Part shown: in pieces, positions 27,407 through 34,706 of the stretch
How positions within the stretch are numbered: the first letter of the stretch is position 1
Layout of the letters: every line of letters starts with the position of its first letter
Assembly: GCA_944388145.1 (NCBI GenBank)
Contig: CALXHQ010000001.1
Location: 248,001-312,000, forward strand
Length of the DNA stretch: 64,000 bases
Direction: 5' to 3'
Source of the DNA: an uncultured Gemmiger sp.
Lineage (GTDB): Bacteria > Bacillota > Clostridia > Oscillospirales > Ruminococcaceae
The notes under the pieces: model-generated
What the model saw: the letters and a program-made list of their open reading frames with translations, nothing else
The model's database searches: none
Told to the model about the DNA's origin: nothing
Made by a program: the position numbers and the translations under genes

Positions 27407-28330
27407 GTGAGGATTGGAATTCCCCGTGCGCTGTATTACTACCGCTACGGCGCACTTTGGAAAACCTTCTTTTCTGCTTTGGGCTGCGAGGTCATTCTCA
27501 GCCCCCAGACCGACCGGGCCATCCTGAGCCAGGGCAGCCGCTATGCCATTGATGAGAGCTGCCTGTCGGCTAAGATTTACCTGGGCCACTGTGCCTGGCT
27601 GTTGGATAAATGCGATTTCATCTTCGTACCCCGCATGGCGGACCTGGGCCGGGACAAGGAGTTCTGCCTGCGGTTTCGGGCCATGCCGGATGTGGTGTTC
27701 AGCACCTTCCGGGACGAGGGCGTGCGCATTGTCAGCTGCGACATCTCGATGCACAAAGGCAAAAGCGAGGCCGCGGCGTTTGCGGAACTGGGCAAAAAGC
27801 TGGGCTTCAAAAAGCATCAGACCTTGACAGCCTACCTGCTGGCCAAACAGGCGGAGCAGCAGCAGGCTGCCGCCGGCGCCCGCAAGCTGGAGGCTGCCCT
27901 GGCCGGCCCCGAACTGAAGGTACTGATCTGCGGGCACGCCTATAACATCTATGACCGCTATGTGGGTCAGCCGGTGTTGGACGCTATCCGGAACAACCAC
28001 GCTGTTCCCATCCCAGCGGACTGGATGGACCGGGACGAGGCCTGGCAGGCTGCTGCCGACCTGACCGATACCATGCCCTGGATGGTCAATCGGGAGCTGA
28101 CCGGCACCGCTGTATTGCTCAAAGACCGGGTGGACGGCATTGTGCTGCTGTCCAGCTTTTCCTGCGGGCCGGACTCGATGACCGACGAGATCCTGACCCG
28201 GCGGCTGAAAAACATCCCCATCCTGACCATGACGCTGGACGGCCAGGACGCCACCGCCGGCATGGAAACCCGCATTGAGAGTTTTATCGACATTCTGCAT
28301 CTGAGAAAGGATGGTACGGTATGCCTGTGA
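27407..28330 (+). CDS. Acyl-CoA dehydratase activase-related protein, DUF2229 domain
   Basis: 307 residues starting at GTG 27407-27409 with AAGGGAG 9 nt upstream. The start RIGIPRALYYYRYGALWKTF matches the DUF2229 domain found in giant proteins annotated as CoA-substrate-specific enzyme activases. Conserved cysteines occur in DESCLSAKIYLGH, ICGHAYNIYDRYVG and SSFSCGPDS, the last two typical of HgdB-like Fe-S-binding subunits. In many Clostridia this domain is fused to two ATPase domains in a protein of about 1400 residues; here it stands alone and overlaps the next gene by 10 bp. Probably binds a [4Fe-4S] cluster as part of an ATP-driven electron-transfer complex; the acceptor is unknown. Confidence 0.82.
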   Translation: MRIGIPRALYYYRYGALWKTFFSALGCEVILSPQTDRAILSQGSRYAIDESCLSAKIYLGHCAWLLDKCDFIFVPRMADLGRDKEFCLRFRAMPDVVFSTFRDEGVRIVSCDISMHKGKSEAAAFAELGKKLGFKKHQTLTAYLLAKQAEQQQAAAGARKLEAALAGPELKVLICGHAYNIYDRYVGQPVLDAIRNNHAVPIPADWMDRDEAWQAAADLTDTMPWMVNRELTGTAVLLKDRVDGIVLLSSFSCGPDSMTDEILTRRLKNIPILTMTLDGQDATAGMETRIESFIDILHLRKDGTVCL

Positions 28331-29421
28331 CCCGCACTGTGCAGGCGCCGCTGCCCCGCGACGCCAAGATCAGTTTTCCCCAGTTTGCCAGTTACGGCAT
28401 CGCCATGGAACACCTGGTGCAGCGGGGGCTGGACATGGCCTTTGTCATGCCGCCCCGCATGACCCGCCGCACGCTGGAGGTGGGGGCGCGGTACTCCCCG
28501 GATTCGGTCTGCGCGCCCTTCAAGCTGAATTTGGGCTGCTTTCTCGAGTGCATCGAGCTGGGCGCGGATACCCTGATCCAGACCGGCGGCACCTGCCGGC
28601 TGGGATATTACGGCGAGCTGCACGAGCAGATTCTGCGGGATCTGGGCAAGGACATCCGATTTGTCAACTTTGCCGCCTGCGATTTCAGCAACCCTAAAAC
28701 CTTTGTGGACGAGTTTCGCCAGCTGAAACCCGATTTGAACCTGAAACGCTTTACCGCTGCTGCGATACAGGCGGTGCGGATGGTCAACGCCATCGACGAG
28801 GTAGACGCCCTGATCCGCCGCCGCATCGGCTTTGTGGGGGACCCGAGCCTTTTGGACCACATCCACGGCCGGTGGCTGGAGCAGCTGCGTCACGCCGACG
28901 GTCTGAAGCAGATCGAACAGCTGCGCCGGTCGACCATCCGCACCATTGAAGCGCTGCCCATAGATATGCCCCGGCATCCCATTCGGGTGGGTATTGTGGG
29001 GGAGTTTTTCACCGTGATGGACCCCTTTTCCAACCACGAGATTGAACGGGAGCTGGGACGCATGGGGGTGCTAGTGGAACGGTGGATGGACATTTCCAAC
29101 TGCCTGTATCACTACCGCGGCCGCAAGATGCTGCCCCGTATCAAGGGTTATGCCCACTATGATATGGGTGCCACCGCCATGGGGACCATCGACGCAGCGC
29201 TGCGCTACGCAAAAGCCGGCTTTGACGGCATCATTCATGTGAAGTCGGCGGGCTGCACGCCGGAGATCGATGCCATCCCGGCTTTGCAGAACATCAGCGC
29301 CGACTATCGCATTCCGATCCTGTATCTCAGTTATGATACGCAGACCAGCGAGGCAGGCCTTCAGACCCGGCTGGAGGCTTTCTACGACATGATCTCGATG
29401 CGCAAAGAGGCGCAGCAATGA
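28321..29421 (+). CDS. HgdB-like 2-hydroxyacyl-CoA dehydratase-related protein
   Basis: 366 residues. It corresponds to the C-terminal portion of the large fused activase proteins. Cysteines that could hold a cluster are in SVCAPFKLNLGCFLECIELG (residues about 63-82), GGTCRLGYYGE, AACDFSNP and KSAGCTPEIDA. The motif VGIVGEFFTVMDPFSNHEIE is strongly conserved in this family. Translation is coupled: the start lies 10 bp inside the preceding gene. No CoA-transferase, dehydratase alpha/beta pair or electron-transfer flavoprotein is nearby, so a classic hydroxyglutarate pathway is not supported. I regard its enzymatic role as unknown. Confidence 0.8.
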   Translation: MPVTRTVQAPLPRDAKISFPQFASYGIAMEHLVQRGLDMAFVMPPRMTRRTLEVGARYSPDSVCAPFKLNLGCFLECIELGADTLIQTGGTCRLGYYGELHEQILRDLGKDIRFVNFAACDFSNPKTFVDEFRQLKPDLNLKRFTAAAIQAVRMVNAIDEVDALIRRRIGFVGDPSLLDHIHGRWLEQLRHADGLKQIEQLRRSTIRTIEALPIDMPRHPIRVGIVGEFFTVMDPFSNHEIERELGRMGVLVERWMDISNCLYHYRGRKMLPRIKGYAHYDMGATAMGTIDAALRYAKAGFDGIIHVKSAGCTPEIDAIPALQNISADYRIPILYLSYDTQTSEAGLQTRLEAFYDMISMRKEAQQ

Positions 29422-29435
29422 GGAGGGTGTGAAAC

Positions 29436-30389
29436 ATGGAAAAGGCATATCTGGGTGTGGACATCGGTTCCATCTCCACCAAAGGTGTGGTGCTGGACGC
29501 CGACAACAACATTCTGGCCAGCGATTACCTTTGGACCGAGGGCGACCCCATCGGTGCCACCAAACGGCTGGCGAAATCTCTGGAGCAGCAGCTGGACGCG
29601 GGCAGGCACCAGATCGTGGCGTCCGGGACCACCGGCAGCGCCCGCAAGCTGGTGGGCGCCATGCTGGGCGCCGTGGTGGTGAAAAATGAGATCACCGCCC
29701 ACGCCGTGGGCACCACTACCCTGTACCCCGACGTGCGCACCATCTTTGAGATCGGCGGCCAGGACTCTAAAATCATTTTGATCGAGAACGGCGTGGTGGT
29801 GGATTACGCCATGAACACGCTGTGCGCCGCCGGAACCGGCAGCTTTCTGTCCAGTCAGGCCCGCCGGCTGGGCGTCAAGGTGGAGGAGTTCGGCGAGATT
29901 GCCCTGAAAAGCAAAAATCCCGCTGCCATTGCTGCCCGCTGCACCGTCTTTGCCGAGAGCGATCTGGTACACAAGGCGCAGATCGGCTACTCCAAAACCG
30001 ACATCATCGCAGGGCTTTGCCGGGCGGTGGTGCTCAACTACCTGAACAACGTAGGCAAGGGCAAAAAGATTGCCGGCCCCATTGTATTCCAGGGCGGTGT
30101 GTCCAAAAACGCCGGCGTCCGCGCCGCGTTTGAAAAGGAGACCGGTCTGCCGGTCATCGTGGACCCCAACGGGCACCTGATGGGTGCGTTCGGCGTGGCG
30201 ATCCTGGCCCGCCGCAGCGGCCGCGAGTCTCCCTTCAACGCCGATGTGGCGGATATGGAGTTTGTCACCCGCGCCAGCAACTGCGGCCAGTGTGCCAACA
30301 ACTGCGAGCGCATCCTGGTATACCGGGAGGGCGTGCTGATCGATGCCTGGGGCAACCGCTGTGAGCGGGGGGCCATCCGGGTGAAATAA
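29436..30389 (+). CDS. BadF/BcrA/HgdC-type activator ATPase with extra C-terminal Cys cluster
   Basis: 317 residues. Actin-like ASKHA ATPase: phosphate-1 LGVDIGSISTKGVVLD, SGTTGSARKL, phosphate-2 IFEIGGQDSKII and adenosine motif VFQGGVSKNAGV. The two Cys that hold the inter-subunit [4Fe-4S] of HgdC-like activators are visible (NTLCAAGTGSF and AARCTVFAES). Beyond the usual 260 residues there is an extension with four Cys (NCGQCANNCERIL, RCERG) likely to hold a second metal site. Such proteins inject low-potential electrons into a partner at the cost of ATP; the partners here should be the two preceding gene products. AGGAGGGTG precedes the ATG, 14 bp after the HgdB-like gene. Confidence 0.85.
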   Translation: MEKAYLGVDIGSISTKGVVLDADNNILASDYLWTEGDPIGATKRLAKSLEQQLDAGRHQIVASGTTGSARKLVGAMLGAVVVKNEITAHAVGTTTLYPDVRTIFEIGGQDSKIILIENGVVVDYAMNTLCAAGTGSFLSSQARRLGVKVEEFGEIALKSKNPAAIAARCTVFAESDLVHKAQIGYSKTDIIAGLCRAVVLNYLNNVGKGKKIAGPIVFQGGVSKNAGVRAAFEKETGLPVIVDPNGHLMGAFGVAILARRSGRESPFNADVADMEFVTRASNCGQCANNCERILVYREGVLIDAWGNRCERGAIRVK

Positions 30390-30405
30390 GTATGCGTGGA
30401 AAAAC

Positions 30406-30445
30406 CCGGCGGGGGCCGCTGCCAGATGGCAGCGGCCCCCGCCGG
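30406..30445 (+). terminator. GC-rich hairpin ending the activase operon
   Basis: 18-bp perfect stem (30406-30423 with 30428-30445) around an AGAT loop. No T-run follows, so it may stop polymerase poorly and instead protect the 3' end or act with another factor. Confidence 0.5.
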
Positions 30446-30726
30446 TTGGGAAGCAGACACCGACAACAACACCCGCATAATTGACATAGCCGGATAGCCC
30501 TCTTGTGGCAACAAACACACCACGGTGGGGCACGGGGCTGTTATGGATTAAGGCCCCACCGGCACACCGCAAGCAGCCGGGCCGTCCAGGGCGGCAAGGC
30601 GCCACAGCCCACCGTTCCAGGCAACGATGCGGTCGGCTTGGAGATTGCCCCCTTGCAAAAAGACAAGCGGAACCGCAAGTTTCCGCCCCGCACCGCATAC
30701 AGTGACAGAAAGATTGCCTCTGCATC

Positions 30727-30755
30727 TTGTATCCGGGGCATACATGCGGTACAAT
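30727..30755 (+). promoter_or_regulatory. Promoter of glmM
   Basis: TTGTAT (30727-30732), 17-nt spacer, TACAAT (30750-30755), leaving a leader of about 190 nt. Confidence 0.6.
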
Positions 30756-30946
30756 AAAAAAGATTACAGGCCAATTTGCTCCGCTGTCGGGGCCGGTGCA
30801 GCAATTTTCCTGCCTGCAGCTGCCTTGCGGGCAGGGTTCTGCGGTTTTGCCTTTCAGCAAAGCCGTCCGCGCACCCGGGCCTGTCCTTTGCGGCCTGTCC
30901 GGATACCGGACCGCCGCCGGATCAAACCACATTTGGAGATGAATCT

Positions 30947-32353
30947 ATGGGTAAATATTTTGGCACCGATGGCTTCCGTGGGGAGGCCAACATCAACCTG
31001 ACCGCTGACCACGCCTACAAGGTGGGCCGGTTCCTGGGCTGGTACTACAACGAGAAGCGCCGCCATGCCGCTGAGGAGGGCTTGGCCCCCCAGCAGGGCC
31101 CCGCGCGCATCGTCATTGGCAAGGACACCCGCCGGTCCAGCTATATGTTTGAATACAGCCTGGTGGGTGGGCTGGTGGCCTCCGGTGCGGACGCTTATCT
31201 TTTGCACGTCACCACCACCCCCAGCGTGGCCTACATTGCCCGGGTGGACAATTTCGACTGCGGCATCATGATCTCAGCCTCCCACAATCCTTACTACGAC
31301 AACGGCATCAAGCTAATCAACGGCCAGGGCGAAAAGATGGATGAGGAGACCATCCGCCTGGTGGAGGATTACCTGGATGGCAAGCTGGAGGCCTTTGGTC
31401 AAAAATGGGAGGAGCTGCCCTTCGCCCATCGGGACAAGATCGGCTGCACGGTGGACTATATCTCCGGCCGCAACCGGTACATTGGCTACCTGATCAGCCT
31501 GGGCATGTACTCTTTCCGCGGCGTGAAAGTCGGCCTGGACTGCGCCAACGGCTCCAGTTGGAACATTGCCAAGGCCGTGTTCGATGCGCTGGGCGCTACC
31601 ACCTACGTCATCAACGCTGAGCCCAACGGCCTGAACATCAACCTGAACTGCGGCTCCACCCACATCGAAGGGCTGCAGAAGTTCGTCGTTGAGAAAGGGC
31701 TGGACGTGGGCTTTGCCTACGACGGCGACGCCGACCGGTGCCTCTGTGTGGACGAAAAGGGCAATGTGGTCACCGGCGACCATATCCTGTATATTTACGG
31801 CCGCTATATGAAGGAGCGGGGCAAACTGGTCACCAACACGGTGGTCACCACCGTAATGTCCAACTTCGGACTGTACAAGGCCTTTGACGAGCTGGGGATC
31901 GACTACGCCAAGACCGCTGTGGGCGACAAATATGTGTATGAATATATGCAGCAGCACGGCAGCCGCATCGGCGGTGAGCAGAGCGGTCATATCATCTTCT
32001 CGAAGTACGCCTCCACCGGCGACGGCATCCTGACCAGCCTCAAGCTGATGGAGGTCATGATGGCCCGCAAAAAGCCGATGAGTGAGCTGGCCGCTCCGCT
32101 GAAGGTCTATCCCCAGGTGCTGGAAAACGTTAAGGTTACCGACAAGGCCGCCGCTCAGGCGGATACCGACGTGCAGGCCGCAGTGGCCAAGGTGGCCGAG
32201 GCTCTGGGCGGCACCGGCCGTATCCTGGTGCGGGAATCCGGCACCGAGCCGCTGGTCCGCGTGATGGTGGAGGCCCCCGAGCACGAGACCTGCCAGAAGT
32301 ATGTGGACGAGGTGGTCGCTGTCATCCGGCAGAAGGGCTACGCGGTGGAGTAA
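30947..32353 (+). CDS. glmM: Phosphoglucosamine mutase
   Basis: 468 residues from ATG 30947-30949, with TTGGAGAT 6-7 nt upstream. It begins MGKYFGTDGFRGEANINLT, the hallmark of GlmM, and has the catalytic phosphoserine at Ser112 in ISASHNPYYDNGIK, the metal loop DGDADRC, the GGEQSGHII sugar loop and RESGTEPLVRVM. It converts glucosamine 6-phosphate, the GlmS product, to glucosamine 1-phosphate for UDP-GlcNAc synthesis. It is about 20 residues longer than many GlmM proteins because of a charged insert at about residues 37-52. Monocistronic; an inverted repeat lies about 85 bp behind it. Confidence 0.96.
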   Translation: MGKYFGTDGFRGEANINLTADHAYKVGRFLGWYYNEKRRHAAEEGLAPQQGPARIVIGKDTRRSSYMFEYSLVGGLVASGADAYLLHVTTTPSVAYIARVDNFDCGIMISASHNPYYDNGIKLINGQGEKMDEETIRLVEDYLDGKLEAFGQKWEELPFAHRDKIGCTVDYISGRNRYIGYLISLGMYSFRGVKVGLDCANGSSWNIAKAVFDALGATTYVINAEPNGLNINLNCGSTHIEGLQKFVVEKGLDVGFAYDGDADRCLCVDEKGNVVTGDHILYIYGRYMKERGKLVTNTVVTTVMSNFGLYKAFDELGIDYAKTAVGDKYVYEYMQQHGSRIGGEQSGHIIFSKYASTGDGILTSLKLMEVMMARKKPMSELAAPLKVYPQVLENVKVTDKAAAQADTDVQAAVAKVAEALGGTGRILVRESGTEPLVRVMVEAPEHETCQKYVDEVVAVIRQKGYAVE

Positions 32354-32437
32354 GTGCTGCTTTGCCAAAAAACGGCACCATCAAGCAGTCCGCCGCTCCA
32401 GTGCAAAACAGTTCAGTATCAATAGACAACAGATAAT

Positions 32438-32482
32438 ATACCCCCTGATGCAGGAGAATGTGCCTGTCACATCAGGGGGTAT
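32438..32482 (+). repeat. 13-bp perfect inverted repeat behind glmM
   Basis: ATACCCCCTGATG (32438-32450) and CATCAGGGGGTAT (32470-32482) with a 19-nt loop that itself contains AGG...CCT. It is placed as a terminator for glmM but has only ATT after it. It also sits at the edge of an AT-rich stretch with mobile-element remains, so an origin in that element is possible. Confidence 0.6.
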
Positions 32483-32558
32483 TGCTGTATGTACGGGAAT
32501 GTAGTGCAAATGAAATGCACTATTGCCACTGTGCAGTTGATTGAAACGGGGATACAAT

Positions 32559-33032
32559 ATGATACATTTTTATGACGAACTTGTTGCCAAGACATTACAA
32601 TCAATCAAAGAATCTTATGGTTATGATTTCGCAGATGTACTCAATGACCTGAATCGAATCAACCAGGCTATTGCAAAGCCTATAAACACGGCAGTTTCAG
32701 CGGCCGCGGTACCCGTAAACTCCAGCCAGGCTAAACACTGTCCCGCAAAACGCTTTCAAACATTGCCTCCGTTGTCGAAAATTTTGTGCGCTACTGCCGT
32801 GTCACCGCCAAAGCAACCTCCCTGTATCTGGAAAACCTGAAGATTCCACATGGCGCCCGCAATAAGGGTAAGCGGGTGCTTTCAGGACCTGCCTGAAGGT
32901 GAAATCAAGCGCCTGGTCGGCCACTCTAAAAGCATGGATACCTTTGGCATCTATGCCCATGTGCTCCGTCCCGATAACGATTCCCGCATTGCTGAAAATG
33001 TAACCGCTGCCATTGATTCTGTGCTTGCATAA
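32559..33032 (+). pseudogene. Remnant of a tyrosine recombinase (phage/ICE-type integrase)
   Basis: No single frame spans the gene. 32735-32896 reads in one frame as TLSRKTLSNIASVVENFVRY and on to YLENLKIPHGARNKGKRVL, which resembles the SAM-like core-binding domain of integrases. In another frame 32886-33032 reads PEGEIKRLVGHSKSMDTFGI followed by YAHVLRP, the C-terminal GHS and Tyr box of the catalytic domain. Most of the catalytic domain between these pieces, with its Arg and His-x-x-Arg, is missing. A frame beginning at ATG 32559 (MIHFYDELVAKTLQSIKESY) may be the original N-terminus, cut by stop codons. The base composition is clearly lower in GC than the surroundings. It lies beside tRNA-Ala, a favoured integration site. 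Confidence 0.7.
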
Positions 33033-33076
33033 CACACATTTTTCAAAACTACGGTCTAAAGTACGGTCTCAACTGC

Positions 33077-33114
33077 AAAAAGGACGCCAGAACTTTCGTT
33101 CTGGCGTCCTTTTT
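33077..33114. terminator. Terminator of tRNA-Ala (bidirectional)
   Basis: AAAAAGGACGCCAGAA pairs with TTCTGGCGTCCTTTTT around a 6-nt loop; perfect 16-bp stem with A/T-runs on both sides, directly behind the tRNA-Ala 3' end on the minus strand. Confidence 0.9.
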
Positions 33115-33117
33115 GTT

Positions 33118-33193
<76 letters not shown>

Positions 33194-33247
33194 ACGGGCT
33201 TTTCAGTTTTCTGTCTGTCGGGTGTCTGTCTCCCGGCGACGTGTATT

Positions 33248-33275
33248 ATTATAGCACGTGTGCGGAAAATGTCAA
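33248..33275 (-). promoter_or_regulatory. Promoter of tRNA-Ala
   Basis: Minus-strand TTGACA (33270-33275), 16-nt spacer, TATAAT (33248-33253). The -10 and the bases after it, TATAATAATACACG, are identical to part of the GntR operator at 33496-33509. Confidence 0.8.
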
Positions 33276-33451
33276 CACTTTTTTTGATATTTTTTTCGTT
33301 TTTTTCAAAAAGTCAAATTTTCTTCGATATATCATTACTATTCCATTCATATGTGTATTATGCCGGTAAGCATTTTCAAATTGGATGCCGCTGCCATCGG
33401 CCCGGGGCCAGATTTTCCCTCGTGTTCTGCCAGCCAAATTCAAAAAAGAGC

Positions 33452-33479
33452 TTGACTTTGCTAGAAATTCGTGTATTAT
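33452..33479 (+). promoter_or_regulatory. Promoter of the GntR-ABC transporter operon
   Basis: TTGACT (33452-33457), 16-nt spacer, TATTAT (33474-33479). The -10 lies inside the left arm of the palindromic operator, which fits repression by the encoded GntR protein. Confidence 0.7.
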
Positions 33480-33509
33480 TGTATTAATCAATTAATATAA
33501 TAATACACG
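33470..33509. promoter_or_regulatory. Large palindromic operator of the GntR-ABC operon
   Basis: Left arm 33470-33488 and right arm 33491-33509 are 19-bp inverted repeats with one mismatch (G at 33481 against A), separated by CA. The site overlaps the -10 and ends 6 nt before the ribosome binding site of the GntR gene. YtrA-subfamily GntR regulators are known to bind long palindromes of the type GTxTA-N14-TAxAC in front of their own operons, and the half-site GTGTATTATT fits that pattern. Confidence 0.75.
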
Positions 33510-33526
33510 AGAATGGAGGGGATCCT

Positions 33527-33910
33527 TTGCAATGGAATATCGCCGCAGGGCGGCCGGTGTACTTGCAGCTGATCGAACAGATGGAGCTGGCAATTCTGAC
33601 GGGTGAGTATTCCCCCGGCAGCCGCATTCCATCGGTGCGGGAGCTGGCCGCCCAGGCCGGGGTCAATCCCAACACCATGCAGCGGGCTTTGCAGGAGTTG
33701 GAAAGCCGCGGGCTACTGCAGGCGCAGCGCACCGCCGGCCGTGTTGTGACAGCCGATGAGGCCGCTCTTCAGCAGCTGCGCACCCGCCGTGCCCTGGCAC
33801 GCACCCGGGCATTTTTGCAGGAGATGCAGGCCCTGGGCTGCACCCGGGCAGAGATCAACCATCTGCTGGACCGGGCGGAAAGCGCCCCGTCTCCGAAGGA
33901 GGAGTCATAA
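33527..33910 (+). CDS. GntR family regulator, YtrA subfamily
   Basis: 127 residues from TTG 33527-33529, with GGAGGGG 6 nt upstream; no ATG gives a full winged helix. The N-terminal winged helix-turn-helix reads YLQLIEQMELAILTGEYSPG, then RIPSVRELAAQAGVNPNTMQ. Only a short helical dimerisation tail of about 50 residues follows, the mark of the YtrA subfamily, which has no ligand-binding domain of the FadR or HutC kind. It should repress its own operon through the palindrome at 33470-33509. The inducer in related systems is often cell-wall antibiotic stress. The stop overlaps the next start by one base. Confidence 0.92.
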   Translation: MQWNIAAGRPVYLQLIEQMELAILTGEYSPGSRIPSVRELAAQAGVNPNTMQRALQELESRGLLQAQRTAGRVVTADEAALQQLRTRRALARTRAFLQEMQALGCTRAEINHLLDRAESAPSPKEES

Positions 33911-34608
33911 TGGATAAGATTCTGGAAACTTTTTGTCTGAGCAAACAGTACGGCAAAAAGCAGGCGCTGGAGGATGTCAGCCTGGGCCTGACCAAGGGCA
34001 AGCTGATCGGTCTGCTTGGCCCAAACGGCAGCGGAAAGACCACGCTGATCAAATTGTCCGCCGGCCTGCTGACCCCCACCTCCGGCCGGGTACTGGTGGA
34101 CGGGCTGTGTCCCGGCCCTGCCGCCAAGCAGCGCATTGCCTACCTGCCCGACCGGCTTGCCCTGCCCGACGAGTTTCGCGCCGACGACGCTGTGGCGTTC
34201 TACAAAGATTTCTTTGCCGACTTCGACGCAGGCAAAGCGTCCGCCATGCTGGCCGACCTGAAGCTGGACACCAAACAGCGCATCGGAGCCATGAGCAAGG
34301 GCACACAGGAGAAGGTGCAGCTTTGCCTGACCATGAGCCGCGGTGCAAAACTGTACCTGTTAGATGAGCCGCTGGGCGGCGTGGACCCGGCGGCGCGGGA
34401 ATATATCCTGCAAACCATCCTGCGCAATTACAGTGAGGATTCCACCGTGCTGCTGTCCACCCATCTGGTGGGCGACATTGAAAAAGCACTGGATGAGGTG
34501 GTATTCCTGCGGCAAGGGCGCCTGATGGGCCACCAGGCCGTGGACGCCCTGCGGGAGGAGCATGGCATGAGTGTGGACGCGTATTTCCGGGAGGTGTTCC
34601 GCCGATGA
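33910..34608 (+). CDS. ABC transporter ATP-binding protein (YtrB/bacitracin-type)
   Basis: 232 residues. Walker A GLLGPNGSGKTTLIK (about residues 36-48), signature region MSKGTQEKVQL (a divergent LSGGQ in which Lys and Thr replace the Ser-Gly-Gly core), Walker B LYLLDEPLGGVD, and H-loop LSTHLVGD. It belongs to the group of ATPases co-encoded with YtrA-type GntR regulators. It is translationally coupled to the regulator gene upstream (one-base overlap) and should energise the membrane protein encoded at 34691. Confidence 0.92.
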   Translation: MDKILETFCLSKQYGKKQALEDVSLGLTKGKLIGLLGPNGSGKTTLIKLSAGLLTPTSGRVLVDGLCPGPAAKQRIAYLPDRLALPDEFRADDAVAFYKDFFADFDAGKASAMLADLKLDTKQRIGAMSKGTQEKVQLCLTMSRGAKLYLLDEPLGGVDPAAREYILQTILRNYSEDSTVLLSTHLVGDIEKALDEVVFLRQGRLMGHQAVDALREEHGMSVDAYFREVFRR

Positions 34609-34706
34609 CAGGGCAGATGGTTTACGATACACAGGAGGTGCCTGAGACTGCCAGGGTCCAGGCCGAAACTTGTCTGACAGGAGGTATCTTATGCTGCGCA
34701 AACTGA
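34605..34706 (+). CDS. Possible 33-residue coupled peptide between ATPase and permease genes
   Basis: ATG 34605-34607 overlaps the ATPase stop as ATGA and has GGGAGGTG 8 nt upstream; the frame runs to TGA 34704-34706, inside the permease start. The product (MTGQMVYDTQEVPETARVQA, then ETCLTGG and a CC pair) matches nothing I know. It could be a coupling peptide that carries ribosomes to the permease start, or simply chance in an 82-bp gap. Confidence 0.25.
   Translation: MTGQMVYDTQEVPETARVQAETCLTGGILCCAN

Larger units (their letters stand above)
30390..30946. other. Gene-free 557-bp spacer with hairpin, promoter and long glmM leader
   Basis: A very strong GC hairpin follows the activase operon (30406-30445). 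A promoter at 30727-30755 then gives a leader of about 190 nt before glmM. In between (about 30450-30720) no supported gene is found; a minus-strand frame of 68 codons (30548-30754) reads plausibly but has no ribosome binding site. The leader contains several GC-rich inverted repeats (for example CCTGCC...GGGCAGG) without a known riboswitch signature that I can recognise. Confidence 0.5.

Noticed and set aside
30548-30754. 68-codon minus-strand frame in the glmM upstream region that reads like a protein
   Set aside because: No ribosome binding site, no known family, and it crosses the likely glmM promoter. Kept only as a remark.
32354-33110. Intact mobile element with att repeats at tRNA-Ala
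   Set aside because: Only fragments of an integrase remain and I found no second copy of the tRNA 3' end in the window.
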